Assembly: GCA_009767595.1 (NCBI GenBank)
Contig: VSDK01027962.1
Coordinates: 259,024-323,023, forward strand
DNA from: Symbiodinium kawagutii
Taxonomy: Eukaryota; Sar; Dinophyceae; Suessiales; Symbiodiniaceae
Direction: 5' to 3'
Length of the DNA stretch: 64,000 nt
Shown here: one piece after another, positions 24,001-36,645 of the stretch
Layout: every line of letters starts with the position of its first letter
Position numbering within the stretch: the first letter of the stretch is position 1
Made by a program: the position numbers and the translations under genes
Notes under the pieces: model-generated
Told to the model about the DNA's origin: nothing
Seen by the model: the letters and a program-made list of their open reading frames with translations, nothing else
The model's database searches: none

Positions 24001-27000
24001 GGTTTTTGTTCCGTTTCTTCCGCTGATGTCTTTCTTCCGGATCTATCCTTCATCGTCGCACGTGTATATGGAGGGCTCCTTTTTCATGTTTCAATGGTAT
24101 CCACGATAGGTGCATGAACATACGGCATTTGGCCAAGCCTTGACTTAGGTCCCAAGTTGTCCCAGCAGAGGATTAGTTTTTCCAGCTGTGCAGTGTGTGT
24201 TTTTTCTTTCGCGGAACTGCAGCGGTTTGGCGAAGGTCCTGCAGTCCTTCGCCATGGCACTTTTCTCCTTCAATGCCCACACCAATGCGGCCTTTTGGCG
24301 TCAGACCTTCCATGTGATGGGTTGGTGCGTGGTGTTTCCTCCATATCCTCCATTTTTGTGGGGATACACCAGGCCCAAATCATGATAATGCAGGGTTCAG
24401 GCATCTTGTTTCGGAAAGTTTCAAGACACGTATAGTCGTTCATTTTTGTTTCAACAAGCTGTTCAATGAAAGGTTATAATTATGAGACATCCAACTAGCC
24501 TCCAACTGTTGATGCCACAAAGCTATAAAAGCAGTTCCGCCACAAGCGCATGCCATGGGGACATCCCAAACAAGCTGATCCTGTCCATTGCTGTCAGACT
24601 TTCCCGTAGACCCGGGAGCCGCCACGACAGCAGACCACGGATCCCCAATCGAGCTGTAGAGCCCGGTGAGTACCGAGTTTTAGATCGCTGCTTTTTGGTT
24701 TGGCATGGAGTTGCCAATAGTTGCCATGGGCCAGTCACACATTTACAAAACGGTGCGTAGACTGGCCCTGCGATATTTTTTGTCTCAATTATTTTGTGGA
24801 TTTCGGTCAGTCCTTGACAAATCACACATGCACACACACACACAACACACACGCACACACACACACACACCCCGATGATAAACCTATGATACCGATTGAT
24901 CACCTATATCACACCTATGAATATTCACATAAACGCACACCTATGAGCTATGTGCATGTTTGAGCTTGAGGACCTTTCATCTCCAATTCATCACTCGGCT
25001 GAGGTCCCAGTGGCATTGTCTTTAGACCAACCCCGCGCCACCCGGATTTGGTATGTCCCTTGGCGGCCTGTTGTGTGAGTCGCTGGACATCACTGGACAT
25101 CAATGGACATCCGGAGATTTTCCGGGACTCTCACGCGAGAAATTTGTGGAAAGCTGCTTTCAGCGTGGCATAGTGCAATGTATGGGTGGTTGTTGTGGGA
25201 TGATTCGTGTCATCGTGCACGGTTTCGGAAGCGGATTCCCATGGTGGTCACTTGAAGAAGGGCTTAGGAAATCTTAGGAAGGGGTAGCTGGGCGCCAGCA
25301 TCAATTAGAATGATGATGTGGTATGTTGCAGTAGCTTGGTTACGTTTGCTTGCTGTATCTGGGGATTCAGCCCTGAAGAACAATCAGAAGGGAATGACGA
25401 ACCTGACGGTGCATGATCATGGATGTAGCCTCTCACTGTACCATGCATGCTTGACCCCCTCTCCCTCTAGTGTTGTCCTCCTTGATCATGCCCAGCATGA
25501 CCAGTATTTGGCCTACCCTCCGGCAAACGAATCTGGCAATGGAAAACTTCCACCATAGCTGAGTTCCCCTTGGGTTTCCCTCAAATCTGGTCGTGCTTTT
25601 TCCATTGGATCAACCGGTAGGTGTCCTTGAGCTCGGTATTGATCGAGCCCCTGGGCGGCAGTTGGTAGCTGGAGGAGACCATGGTGGGACTCCACATGCT
25701 GAGCCCGGAAGTGCGCACGATCTAACGCAGTCATGGGGAAAGGCAGTCGGCGCCATCCAGATCTCTCTTTGATGACTTGGGATTGGGAAAGCCTTGGGTC
25801 GTGAATTCTGGAGGTGGTAGTAGTGGGATCATTTACGATCTGTTCATTTTTTTTGGTCAATCGTTTTGAACCCAGGGGTGGACGAGATGCTGTAGCCAGG
25901 TCATTTTCTTGGGAGCGATGAGCTAAGGCTTGTAATCTATGCAGCCATCGCAACTAGCGGCGCCTCGGTCAAGCAAGCATAACGATGATGTCAGTGGCTT
26001 GCCACGAAACGACGTGAACTCACAGAATTGAATACAGAACCTTGAGGATCCAAAAGGTGTGCCCAGCAACAACCAAGTGACACATGATCGAAATCGTCTC
26101 AGGCACGAAACACAAATTCAACAAGACACGCAAGTCCCACGTAAGTTGATGGTGGTCATTATTGCCAATTTCCACCAGCGGATACAGCCCAATTTGAACA
26201 ATAATTGGCTGGACCGGTGGTCAGCTGGTAGGCTTAGGCTTAGCCATGGGAGCATCCCATAGAGGTTGAAAAAACATTAGTTGACGTATGACGTATCTTG
26301 GCATGATCCCTAGTTGGTGCTTTTGAATCATTTTTGTTCCAAACAAATGGGATGGTTGGATATGGTTGGTTGACTTGCGCATGTGTTTCATGACGGGGTG
26401 CAACCACCAACCAGGTACCTGGGTCCCCGACTCGGCTGTGGCGGTCGTGCTGCAAATGGCGTGATTGGAGCATCGCGCATACTGTGTATGGTTTGTATTT
26501 GAGCTGAATGGCTTCCACATATTCTCACCAATTCACTGAGGTGAACTCGATTTGTCCCAACTGCATCTGAATTCGACAGCCAGTTTATTCGATTGTGGCT
26601 TCAAGATTTATTTGAAGAAGGCTAGAAGGCCTTCCATTGATCCGAGGTTACTTGTCTTTTGGACGAGAAACGCAACAGGATTTCATCAGAAACTACCCTG
26701 CAGAGGAGCCGCCCAGCCTTTCCTGTTGCTGTTCGTGTGCGCAGACGATTCGGTTGCTGATGTTTGTCGGTGGGGGACTTGGTCGTAGGTCATAGTTGGT
26801 CATACTTTTCGGGGGTACAAGGTGGGCCCCCTAGGTAAAAATTGGTTAATAATCCATTCAACTATGGTTAGCTAACAAGGGGGCTCACCTTGTAGGTTAC
26901 AGCATGTCACTGTTGGTTAATGTGGGCTGCTCAGGGAAAATGGAAGGCCTATAGCCACATCGTTGAGCTCTGAGCTACCTGTTATATCCTGTTGCAGCCA

Positions 27001-30000
27001 TGATGGGTGAAATTTACTTCAGGGATTTCTATGGCGGTTTCTCGAAAGAGGGGACCCAAAATCGTTGGTTTATCACTTTGACTGGTTGACAGTGGATGAT
27101 TTTTTGGGGCCCCCCGTATTGTGAGAAACACCCGTATACTCCTTGATTACAATGGATCATATGTCTGATCTTCATTGGGGATGTGTCAACTCTCAAGAGT
27201 AGTCCATGAATCATGGGCATCCAGCCATAACAACCTTCCACAAGTGCCATCGTGCTATACATTTCTGGGAGGTTTCTGCAGGTTTCTGGGGGGATGCATT
27301 GTTATTGTCCTTTGCAGTTTTCCTAGCTCGCATCCTGTTGGTGAGATTTAGTTTTTGGGGTCCTCCAATGCATTGAGCATGTGTCTTGGCAACCTACCTA
27401 GGTGAAGTGTTCTTGCTCCATGGATAAAGCTGGCTGCATCAGCTTTTCCTAGGTAGCTCATGACATCATATGGCATCTCCTAAGATCACAATTAGGCCTC
27501 AGGAGCCAGGCAAAGCAGTGAACTTTCTAGAATGTAAACGCTTTCTTTAACTTCTTCCTGCTGTCGACACGATATGCGTACAAAAGATGGCCCAAATCAA
27601 AGATTGGAGTTTAAGCATCTACACTTTGCTCAGGAGTTCTGACCCCCCAAGTCTGAAACAATGACATGCATCAATGTCCTGCCCATATCTATGCCATTCA
27701 TCTACTTAGTCAAAGCGCTGCATCAAGATAATGGCGGCCGGCCACCAGCAGGATCTTCACGTACCCAAGTGAAGCTTGACCCTGGCGTATTCACACGGAT
27801 CAGGGTTCCTATGGTACGACAGTGTGCCATTTTTGATCACATTGCACTCACAGAGGCATAGTCAATGTGATCAAAAATTTAAGGATAAGAATCTGATATA
27901 ATCAGATTCATTTTGAATTTGAAACTACTTTAGGGTTATTGATGCTCAAGTCCCCCCAGTGGACAAGAATCTGAAAATAAGCACAGAATAGCTACTCATA
28001 GGGCTGATGGTCATGACCATGAACCATGATCAAACGTCAAGTTCATCCACATTCCCCAGCACAGGACCGTTGGATGCAGCTCGGCATAGCTTGAGGGGGG
28101 CTGTCTTGCTCAATCTTGGGGCATTTAGGGGGCTGACAACCGGTGCGCTTTGGTGGCAATTTGATGGGAATCCCCAAAGAGCCGGTATTTTGGAATCTTG
28201 ACGAATCTCACCCTGAAACCGACCAGACGACGGCCACCGGTGTATTGTGGTTGACGACGGTTGATTTTCCAATCTTGAGAGAAAAATTGCGCGGCTCTCG
28301 CACCTCCCCTGTGTTTGCTGGCATTGTTATCATTGTTGGTTACAGCACGTTCAATTTTTTTCCACGCTTCAAGTCTAATTGAATCAGCTTGCTACTCCAT
28401 GAATCAGCTCATTCCCCACTTGGTGGTGGTTTCTCAAGCCATCGGGGTACCCCACAATCATCCAATATCAACCATTGATCCCAATTCACCAACCATGTTA
28501 GGGGTTCCCTATGGCTTTAGAAGCCACCAGTTGAATCAACCCTCATGGGCTGGTTCCCAGGTTGGTCGTACGCTGCGTCTATTCCGTGCCCATCCTCTTC
28601 GGGGTTCCCATGAACTTAGCCCCAGCGGCGGCCTCGATGCAGGTGGAACCGGGCGGGGTGGAGACTCCGCCGAAAGATGTGGAACGTCCAGCCATTTACA
28701 GCTGGTTTCTCAGGATTTGCTTAGGAAACAGCTGGCTTACAGCTGGGATTTGTGGCATTTTGATGCATTTTGTAGCTGGTTTCCCAGGATTTCCTTACAA
28801 ACTCGTGATTTTTTCGTTGCCATAGTGTTTTATTGCCAAAGGATAAAATTCGGTAAAATCGCGAAAGCTCAAATATTGGATACCTGCCCCATACCCAAAT
28901 ACATCCAAATGCGGAATCTGATGACTCAAAGCTGTGCAAGATGCTTTTCGCTGGCGTTGACATTGGGCGGACAATTTGTGGAACCATTGATGGGCAGGAG
29001 ATGCCATGATATTTACATCACCATTTACAATGATATTTATTAACCCCCACCACCCATTGATGGGCCAACGGCAGGCGCTCACCGCCACGGTCCTGGAGAA
29101 GGTGTCGGGCCGCTTCCGGCGGCAGCGCAGCAATCCGAGCGCCGCCTCGGAGTCCATGCAGTCGTGCTGCCAGCGCGTGTGCATCGTCAGTGCCGCGGCG
29201 CGGGTCGCGCGGGTGTCCCGCGGGTAGCGGCAGCTCAGATCTGGTGGCACCAACGAAGCTATGCTGAGAAGATGGATTTTGCAAGTCATGCCATTTTTTT
29301 TTGCTCATGTTGGTATACAGCTATATTAAAACATATATCAACATATTTGCATTTACATATCATATATGTACTTGAAATTGATGTGACAATCCATGTGTTC
29401 ATCCAACAGGCTCATCACAGCTGATTTTTTGATGCCCATCCAGTCCTCGCCACCGGTTCCACTACCACCCACTGTCAACATCCGTTGACGGCGGAGTCAT
29501 GCAGCAAATTGAGTGACCAAAAGGTCAACCAGTAGCGGTAAGCAGATGTAACCAGTAGAGAACTGCTTGATGATTTGATGGTAATTATTAACCATTTGTA
29601 GGGGTTATAACCATTGACAATGGTTTATGATATGGGATGATGACCAACAATAATGGTTAAGCAACTGTTTGGTTGGTGGTTTGATTGACGTTTTTTATTG
29701 CCTCAAATGTGTCACCAAATGGTGGCTTGGTTGACAAGCAAGTTTTTCATAGGCGTGGTTCAACCACCAAACAGGTAATCACTCTTAGTCATTGATGGCC
29801 TCAATGAACATCTCTGTCAACCAGCATCAGCTTAAACTGTGATAAACACACCTTTTTGGTCAATGACCACTACTGTCAATCGTTGATACCCATGATCAAG
29901 AATCATTAGTAATCACCATCATAGTCAATCGCAATTGAGAACCATCATCAAAGAAGCATCAAACATAATCATCATGATGGATCATTATTAAAGACCGCGA

Positions 30001-30880
30001 TGAGCATACATCATCAATTACCATGAACATCCATGAGCCGCGATCAACCATAACCATGGCCCCCATAAGCATCATGTCTGATCACCAGGATGGTCATTTG
30101 TCCTTGGTAAGCACATTCATCATGGTTCATTAACGACTATCAGCTAATCAGCTATGAACCATTTTGAATCATGAATATTCACCATGAACCATGGACAACC
30201 ACAACCATCGTATGACTTCCCAACCTTAACCACAACCATCCTAAAGCATCATGATTGATCACATCTCCCAGGAATGATGGCTTCCCATCACCTTAGAAAC
30301 CCCACGTCACGGGGCCCCCACTGGGGTCCCATGCCTCAGGTTTCGTGCTGATCTTCTGCGCGGCCACCGCCATCCTTTGCGACGCCTTCGCGGATGTGAT
30401 CGGACTCTTCGGCGCCTGCTTTGGGACGCTTATCTGCCTCATTTGGCCCTTGAGGACTGCGGGGGGAGGCCCGGATAGGCCCGGTGCCCAGGACGGAACC
30501 ACCCATGGACAGCCCACAAGCCGGTAGCCCAGCAGGTCCAGGAGAACCTGCAAGCGGGGTGGACCTGGTTCTGAGGATTCCTTTGGGATACCCAGCTGGA
30601 AACAGGTCTGAGCTTCCGTGACCAGCAGGATGAACCGTGGCAAAACGGATTTTTACCATGAGGATTGATGAACAGTGATTGGCAACAATGCCCATCGTAC
30701 CTGGTGGGACCACCAATCAAGATCGCCAAATGCCGTCCCGGGTGCTGCTGGACATGGGGCCCCGAAAGGATCTACTTGAAAGTCATGAAGTCCTTGCATA
30801 CGAAGGCTTTATCCAACATGATTTCAGTGGCTCTCTACTCAGCGGCCTTCTTGGGGATGGCCGCCTTCGTTGAACAGTGA
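18078..30880 (+). CDS. AAAP-family (SLC38/SLC36-like) amino-acid transporter, multi-exon
   Basis: A membrane permease expected to move amino acids by proton or sodium coupling. Exons seen: 18078-18230 (Ser/Arg-rich N-terminus, tentative), 19503-19673 (TM1-2, with MSCARYTQSRSFAEL), 20604 to about 20793 (TM3, DVVITLYGMAAVLIYMMLIGD in the conserved D-L-x-V...GD pattern, last residue split), 22891-22960 (RVILASLLVVFPLSIPR), 23714-23876 (ALRHISFVSISAIVFL), 24223 to about 24310 (FSFNAHTNA, the family F-x-F-x-x-H-x-N signature), about 24559-24600 (weak), 26415 to about 26460, 27318-27342 (25-nt micro-exon, FLARILLV), 28561-28642 (YSVPILFGVPMN), 29075-29180, 30340-30454 (ATAILCDAFADVIGLFGACF), 30769-30880 (last TM, stop TGA). 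Phases agree at 22960/23714, 23876/24223, 28642/29075, 29180/30340 and 30454/30769, using GT, GC and GA donors. The exon for the G-Y-x-x-F-G segment was not found and the initiator is upstream or missing. Family call is strong; individual boundaries are inferred. Confidence 0.8.
21462..21554. mobile_element. MITE family 3, copy
   Basis: ATTTCTTAAAATAGGGGTGC ... AATAAACCATCCATTG ... GGGTCCCCCATTTTGCGC. Abuts the larger TIR element at 21572. Confidence 0.45.
21572..21937. mobile_element. TIR element with about 45-bp inverted ends
   Basis: Left CTATTGTTGGTTGTTATCCC and right (reverse complement) CTATTGTTGGTTGTTCTCCC; the match continues through CTATTATCAAC and GGAGTTATA. The interior has degenerate ATAACCCC(T/C)GTTAT repeats. 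The terminal word overlaps the core of MITE family 1. No coding capacity. It lies in a transporter intron. Confidence 0.65.
21991..22100. mobile_element. MITE family 3, copy
   Basis: GTTTCTCATGTCAAAGGGAA, then AAAATGCTTGGTTTATTGC, right end GTAGTAAGAAACGCCC. Confidence 0.45.
24826..24872. repeat. (CA)n microsatellite
   Basis: Imperfect CACACA tract in a transporter intron. Similar short CA/GT tracts are at 32649-32672 and 58088-58108. Confidence 0.85.
26309..26414 (+). mobile_element. Introner-like TIR element, copy a (transporter intron)
   Basis: Left end CTAGTTGGTGCTTTTGAAT, right end GTGCAACCACCAACCAG. The right end is directly followed by sequence reading TWVPDSAVAVVLQMA, which fits the transporter just before its ARILLV helix, so the element ends at the exon's acceptor. 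Confidence 0.6.
26816..26894. mobile_element. Miniature 79-bp inverted-repeat element
   Basis: Left TACAAGGTGGGCCCCCT and right (reverse complement) TACAAGGTGAGCCCCCT, one mismatch in 17. It lies in a transporter intron. Confidence 0.55.
27035..27133. mobile_element. MITE family 3, copy (transporter intron)
   Basis: GGTTTCTCGAAAGAGGGGAC ... ATCGTTGGTTTATCAC ... GGGGCCCCCCGTATTGTGAG with AAACACCC. The termini pair well. Confidence 0.6.
29665..29774 (+). mobile_element. Introner-like TIR element, copy b
   Basis: Left CTGTTTGGTTGGTGGTTTGA, right GGTTCAACCACCAAACAG. These termini are inverted repeats. It lies in the transporter intron between exons 29180 and 30340, and no exon follows directly. 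Confidence 0.7.
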
Positions 30881-32380
30881 CTTGTCAGTGGAGGGGCTTA
30901 TGAACCATTGATGCTTTGGCCAATTGGCTACTAGCACAACATTGTCTACTTGCGGTAATGTTTAGCAATCAACCGGTGGATTTATGATGATTATTGGACA
31001 TTAGGGCTCTGGAAACGAAACAAATGATAAATAGCTCACAAACGCAGGGATGAGTACCTGCTATGGGACAGAGGACCGTCGGTCGTTGCAGGGAAGATTG
31101 TCCGTAGACATCCGCAGACCATAGATATCCGTAGTTCAGATGGGAGTAGAGTCCTCTAGCCTTTTGCGTGGGCTTTGTGTGCTTCCATGTTCTTAGATAT
31201 TTGGTGAAGCCCACGTCATCGCCGTCAGCATCATTGTTATTCTTTTCTCCCTCTCTTTCTTTTCTTCTCTGTCATCATCACAGCCATTCCTCATCACACT
31301 CATTCCTCATTTTACCTTCACAATTGCTTCATCCCCTGTGCGTTAAGTATTGTATGTTGGCGTGCGAAAAACCTGAACAGCCATAAGTAGCCTCACATGG
31401 CTGATTGACTTTCAGCTTTATGTTTGTGGGTTATGTTCATGGAACTTGGTGCTGGCGCGGCAGCCCGTTGGTGATCCCAACCAGTAAAAAGTTGTGAATG
31501 GTGGTGTTACACAATGACACAATGCAACATAATTTCTTTGTTTCTCCCACCGCAGATCTCAATCCACAGACTACAGATGTGTGTCCTTTCTAATTGATCC
31601 ACTGTCATCCCTAGGATCCCCTCGGACGAAGCTAAATCATGCGAACATCCCTATATGACCAGCTTTTACCATGACTCTCTTTACCATTCAAACCTCGAGC
31701 TTCTGAAAGTTGTAGAACCATTCGCAGCGTCCATTCGGGAGTTTCTTGCAATTTTGAACCCCGAAATTGATTTTTTTCTCATAAAAAAATAAATCTTGGA
31801 TGATTTTGGGCGCCACTATTGTGAATTCATTATGAGCAAATTGTGCTATAGTCATGTTATGTTGCTAGCAGTAGCCGTGTTAGGCTACCATCCATTGCAA
31901 TGCTTCATGTGCTCAAATGCCTTCCAGTCCATTGTATCAGTTGCAACGCTTCAAATGCCTCGGCCAAGTGTGGCTTTGTCCATAGTCCTCGTGGCACGAT
32001 CATGCCTAGTGCCAAGGCTACTATGGCTGGTTAGTTGGAACCACGCTCTGCTCTTGTGGACTTGGTAGGTAGGTATTCAGACCCCTCAAAGTCACATCTC
32101 AGGGGCACCGTGGCTGTGAAAGCAAGCTGCAGCCAGTCAATGACAAGCCATGATCCAGCTAGTGTTGAACTATGTTGAACTGTTGGCTCCTGAATTGTGG
32201 AATTGTCCGGTTCAATCTGATTCACCCAAAACCAAATCTTGAGAATTCTAGAGCTACTTGCGATTGACAAACATGATTGATCCAATTGGCGATCCAACAT
32301 TTAGCTTAATCCAAGACTAATCCAAGATTAATCGAAAGATTAATCCGAGAATCGAAAGATGAGGGATCCAACACTGCAAG

Positions 32381-32468
32381 AGTTGACCCGCGGCTGTGGC
32401 ACAGCTGGTGGGCTGCAGGTTCTGCCGAGTGATGATCAATTGGGATCCGCGAACTGCTGCTGTGGCAG
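32381..32468 (+). CDS. Possible internal exon, unknown
   Basis: Bounded by CTGCAAG and GGCAG|GTGACA and open as ELTRGCGTAGGLQVLPSDDQ then LGSANCCCG. The opposite strand is open too, so confidence is low. Confidence 0.25.
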
Positions 32469-33180
32469 GTGACACGGGGCCATGAGGACTCCAGAGTGCC
32501 AACAAGAAACAGAGAAGTGGGGATAACTTCGGATAGCACAGTAGGGTCCTTCGATGATCATAGCAAGAGCTTTGTGCTACTTGTTCACTTCATTTTTATG
32601 ACTTATCAATTGCATGAATTGCGTGGGTAGACGTGTATATATGCATATGTGTGTGTGTGTTTGTGTGTGTGCGTGACTTTTTTTCGATGTGAGTAGTTAG
32701 ATATTGGTGTGTTTGTGTGTCAAAGCAACTTCACAATTCGAATGAATAATTTGTTTTAGTTTGGACGGGTGATATTTCGCATTTAGACTCGGTTGGTGAC
32801 CTTCTTCTTGCCATTCCCCAAAGCTACCCCCACTTGATCGCGCGTCGTACCTGGCATTGCCACTTTGATGCTTTGCCTCGATGCATGTGGAAGAGGAAGC
32901 AAAGTGAAGCGCGCGAAGAGGCACACTGAAATTACTCGAAAGCATGTTCCGATGATCAAAGGTGGCTTGAGATGGTTTGATTCTGGCGTTGTGCCACTTG
33001 AAGGCATCAGAGCCCTGTTTCTTAAATGTTTTGGAATATTGCGGGGTTAAGAGTCGGCGTAGAGATGTTAAGAGGCTTGCATAGTTCATGCACAGAATCC
33101 ATCAGGTCCTGCACGCTGTTCAAATTTTCTCTCCATGTGGTGGGGGCTTCCTAAAAATGGGTTGCTATGGGGTACCTTCA

Positions 33181-33310
33181 TTTGCTGGTTTCCCTAAATC
33201 GATCGACAAACTGCATTTTGCACTGATCTGGCGATGTCCCTGGGTGTGGGAAGATTAGATCCAGGATGACCCAGGCCTGATTGCTGCTTGCTGCTTTCAG
33301 CTCGCAAATG
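33181..33310 (-). CDS. Possible minus-strand terminal exon
   Basis: Minus strand reads ELKAASSNQAWVILDLIFPH then PGTSPDQCKMQFVDRFRETS, Lys and TGA near 33181. It is one of few minus-strand stretches with coding-like composition outside the LINE region. No family recognised. Confidence 0.25.
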
Positions 33311-35292
33311 TTTTTTCTTGCTGAGCCATTACCTTGCCACCAGATGACAAAGCCCAATCGCATTGCTCACTTCCTCACCATCGTCAATTCATTTGGACAT
33401 GGGTCCAGCGCCAAGTCTGACAAGCAGTTTTCGGACATGGTTCGCATTGTCTAAATCATTCTAAATCATTCTAAATCCACGTTCACAGTAACACTGTGAC
33501 ATGCAGTCCTGCTCAAATTAGCAACAGTTTAGAGAACCTATAGTATGATATCGGCGGCCAACTGGTAAGCAGGACAGGTATTCGGTAGTTTCGGATGTTT
33601 ATTACATTATGATTCATGATCCCATCCAAGTCGGTTACCGTAAGGGAGATGTGCCAGGTGAAGTGAACCATGGATTTGCGGTGGGATACTTGGATACCTA
33701 CATATACCTACTCTCACCATCATGGCAGCGCCTGCGGGACGGACAGAGCTCAAGACCCATGACCTGAGGAAACTCTTGTTCCCTTTATGAAGTTCTGAAC
33801 AGGTCTCTTCTAGCACTCGGTGTGGTTCTGATTTTGAATGCAATCTTGTGTAAAGCCGTTGTTGTAGTCTGTTTCACTGGTTGATAGTACGTTTCAAGTT
33901 ATAGTTGACTCATTGTCTTGTTGCGAGTCGTTCATTCATGATCGGGTTGGAACAAGACGCACATCAAACATTCCAGTATCAAACCTATCGCATGTACACA
34001 TCGATGCAATTGCAAGGACGTATGTGTATGGTTCATTACTGCAGAGTCGACCTTGCTTGCCCTGACATTTCAGCAATTCTTTTCTGATGGTCCATGAGGG
34101 ATTTACATTGAGCTAGTGATCAGTGGTGTGATGAATGTTGCAAGGAGAGGGTGTTTCAAATGGTATGGCATTTTCCTGGGTGAGTCGGTCGGGCCAAAAA
34201 CGAGATGCCCCACTAACAGTGAGCATTTTGGCGTGGTGCTTATGGACACCTCATGACAGCTTCATGCAGCGATATTGGGTTCGGAGGCTATCTGAGACCA
34301 CCCCTTTGCTCATGACCTGCAAGGGGGTACTGTAAATTCTTGAGCATGGATGATCTGACTGAACGGAACACGCTTCGGTGAACGTTCCCAAAGTCAGTGA
34401 TGGCCTAGAAATCCATGAGAAATTTGCTTTCTACAGTAGGTAAAGCGCTACAACATTAGCATGCGGGGTGTCATTGACATGCGACATGTCCCCAAACACA
34501 GTGAAACAAAACCCACCTCTGGGCCAGACGCTCCCCGAAGCCGAACAGACAAACACCGAGGGTTAAGTGCAATCTCTCTTTCTTGTAGAACTTGCAATGG
34601 ATCTATGGATGATCTATGGATGTCTTACTTGCGGGAGTTGATGTGTGGATCTACGGATGGCAGAGCAATTGATCGGATGAACATCAGAATCTGGATATAT
34701 GTGACCGATCCTGCATCGGACTGATGTGCTTTGTGATCGAAGAGGTAGTGATCAGACTTCCTCGTGTTGAGGGAAGAGGGACCCAACCTTTCCAAACTTC
34801 ACATGGGCTGTCAAGACCCAGGACTCTTTCTACGTTAGAAATGGGGCAATTCATATGGTACATCAGTTTTACTGGCAGCCTTGGGCCGCGTAAAAACTGT
34901 GAAGCACTTGGTGACCTAAATGGAAGTTCAGAATGGCAAATTCCCAAGTAACTGAGCCAGTTGGTGACTCATTAGCTAGTTGACCAGTTGGTGACTCAAA
35001 TTCCCATGAACATGAACCAACTGGTTATCATTCAACAGTTTACGAATAACTGGTTAAGTTCATAATTGCAAATGGTGATATTAAATTATAGTGAGCATGA
35101 AGCAACTGGCTAATCCAATCCGCAACAAATGGTCATCACTGGGAACATGCATCGCCATCCCCTCAAATAAGCAGCGTTCATGAAGCTATTTCTGAACCTG
35201 CTGGGACACACATGGGAAGCTGAACAACAACAGGAATCCTTTTGCTGGACTTCAGTTGGATCATCCCTGACAGTACGCACCTGCTGGCCATT

Positions 35293-35450
35293 GCCAGCAG
35301 GATGGTGACATGCCACCAACGAACGAATCAGCGCCGCGGAACATGCCTAAGAAAAGTGGAGCCAGTTTCAGAAGTGGTTGGAGGCAATGCTTGGCCAAAG
35401 CAGAGTTGCCCAGTCATCATGCGCTGTCCTGCTGTTTGGTATGGGGGATG
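35293..35450 (+). CDS. Possible exon upstream of TIM23, unknown
   Basis: After GCCAGCAG the frame reads DGDMPPTNESAPRNMPKKSG, ASFRSGWRQCLAKAELPSHH and on towards 35450. Two other frames are also partly open. Listed because composition and the acceptor agree; no family recognised. Confidence 0.25.
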
Positions 35451-35948
35451 ATTACCATTGTGCCGGCCAACATCGATGTTGAATTTGCAGGGGATAGCAT
35501 CATCAAAATCTTATTGTTCTGGGGTAATTATCATGGGGTTACCCATTAAATCCATTCAGCAATCATGGTGATAGGATGTAGTAAGACTTTTCTTCATGCA
35601 TAAAGTGGGAAACAAACATGTTTTGTTTAACCCTGGCAGTGGCCGGGATTGTTGTATAAAGAAGTTTCGAGCAATCTTTTGCAGGAAACCAAATCACCAA
35701 TCATCACCAATCCTTTCGACGATGGCAGTCTCAAGCTTAGCAAGCAGAAGCGCCGAAAAAAAGTTTCGAGAAGCAGATTTTGCAAGGTTGCGTCAGACCT
35801 ATTGACATGAGGACACCTTCGGGTATGTATCAAACCAATTATTTCCCTGGAATTTAGCAGATTTACAGGCTAACATTGCAGCACTTTCATCCAGGTTTCC
35901 GCGGGAGTCTTGCCATAGGCCGCCGCTTGCGCCGTGGCGTTCACCGTG

Positions 35949-36455
35949 ATGAGTGACTATTTGTCGACGGGAGGTGTCCGTGCGCCGGAAATTCTCGTGG
36001 ACAGCTCCAGAAGAAGCAGCTCGAGCCCAGTGCCCAGGGAGGAGCTGTTCCTGGAAGGCTATGGCCGACAGTTCGGTGAAAAGATGACCTACAGCATCGG
36101 ATTGACCTACGGAGCCGGGCTCCTCACTGGTGGCTTTTATGGTGGCCTGCTGGGAATTCGACAAGGAGGTGCTACACCCAAGCTCTTCTTGAACTCAGTG
36201 CTCAACTCCTGTAGCAGATATGGACCTGCTTTGGCCAACCAGTCAGCCATCATCACTATGTACTACGTTGGCTTCAACGGCTTGATTAGCACTTTGCGAT
36301 CAGATGATACCTTCAACTCTGCATTGGCAGGTGCCTCAGCGGGTGCTTTGTACAAAGCGGCCTCCAGATCTCTTGAGTCCATCGGGAGATATTCAGTGGC
36401 TGGATGTGCCTTCTTCACAGGGATCGACTATCTCATGCGCACTGGGCGATTTTGA
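35949..36455 (+). CDS. TIM23: Mitochondrial inner-membrane translocase TIM23-like protein (Tim17/22/23, PRAT family)
   Basis: Uninterrupted 168-residue ORF. In the family, TIM23 is the channel subunit that carries presequence proteins across the inner mitochondrial membrane. Residues 1-30 are a polar Ser-rich N-terminus; four hydrophobic, glycine-rich helices follow, starting with MTYSIGLTYGAGLLTGGFYG and including ANQSAIITMYYVGFNGLI, SALAGASAGALYKAA and YSVAGCAFFTGIDYLM. Length and the G-x-x-x-G rich helices fit a short TIM23. The ATG at 35949 is chosen because an in-frame TAG lies about 30 bp upstream and the sequence reads as one exon to TGA at 36453. Unlike its neighbours it has no coding intron. 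Upstream are a possible 72-bp 5'-UTR intron (35823-35894) and a 27-codon upstream ORF (35722-35805). Several AG sites just upstream could accept a trans-spliced leader. It could be a Tim17/Tim22 paralogue rather than Tim23 proper. Confidence 0.85.
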   Translation: MSDYLSTGGVRAPEILVDSSRRSSSSPVPREELFLEGYGRQFGEKMTYSIGLTYGAGLLTGGFYGGLLGIRQGGATPKLFLNSVLNSCSRYGPALANQSAIITMYYVGFNGLISTLRSDDTFNSALAGASAGALYKAASRSLESIGRYSVAGCAFFTGIDYLMRTGRF

Positions 36456-36645
36456 GGCAGTTCTCGGCAAAAACCTGGGGCATCGAGCGAAGCTGCCCGG
36501 CTGCCCGGGTACAGATACATGGTTTTTGCTAAGTGTTTTGCAGCCAAAACACCGATGAAGTAACATCTTGTGCGGTTCTTCCATGGTTTTACGACCTGAT
36601 CCGAATTTGCAATGTCGTGGCCTAATCCAGTGTGTGACATCTCAG

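Larger units (their letters stand above)
30881..35292. other. Intergenic region between transporter and TIM23, only weak exons
   Basis: Contains the weak exons at 32381 and 33181(-). There is a GT/CA tract near 32650, a triple TTCTAAATCA repeat at about 33454-33478, and open stretches at 31930-32060 and 34590-34950 that have no splice or family support. Confidence 0.4.
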
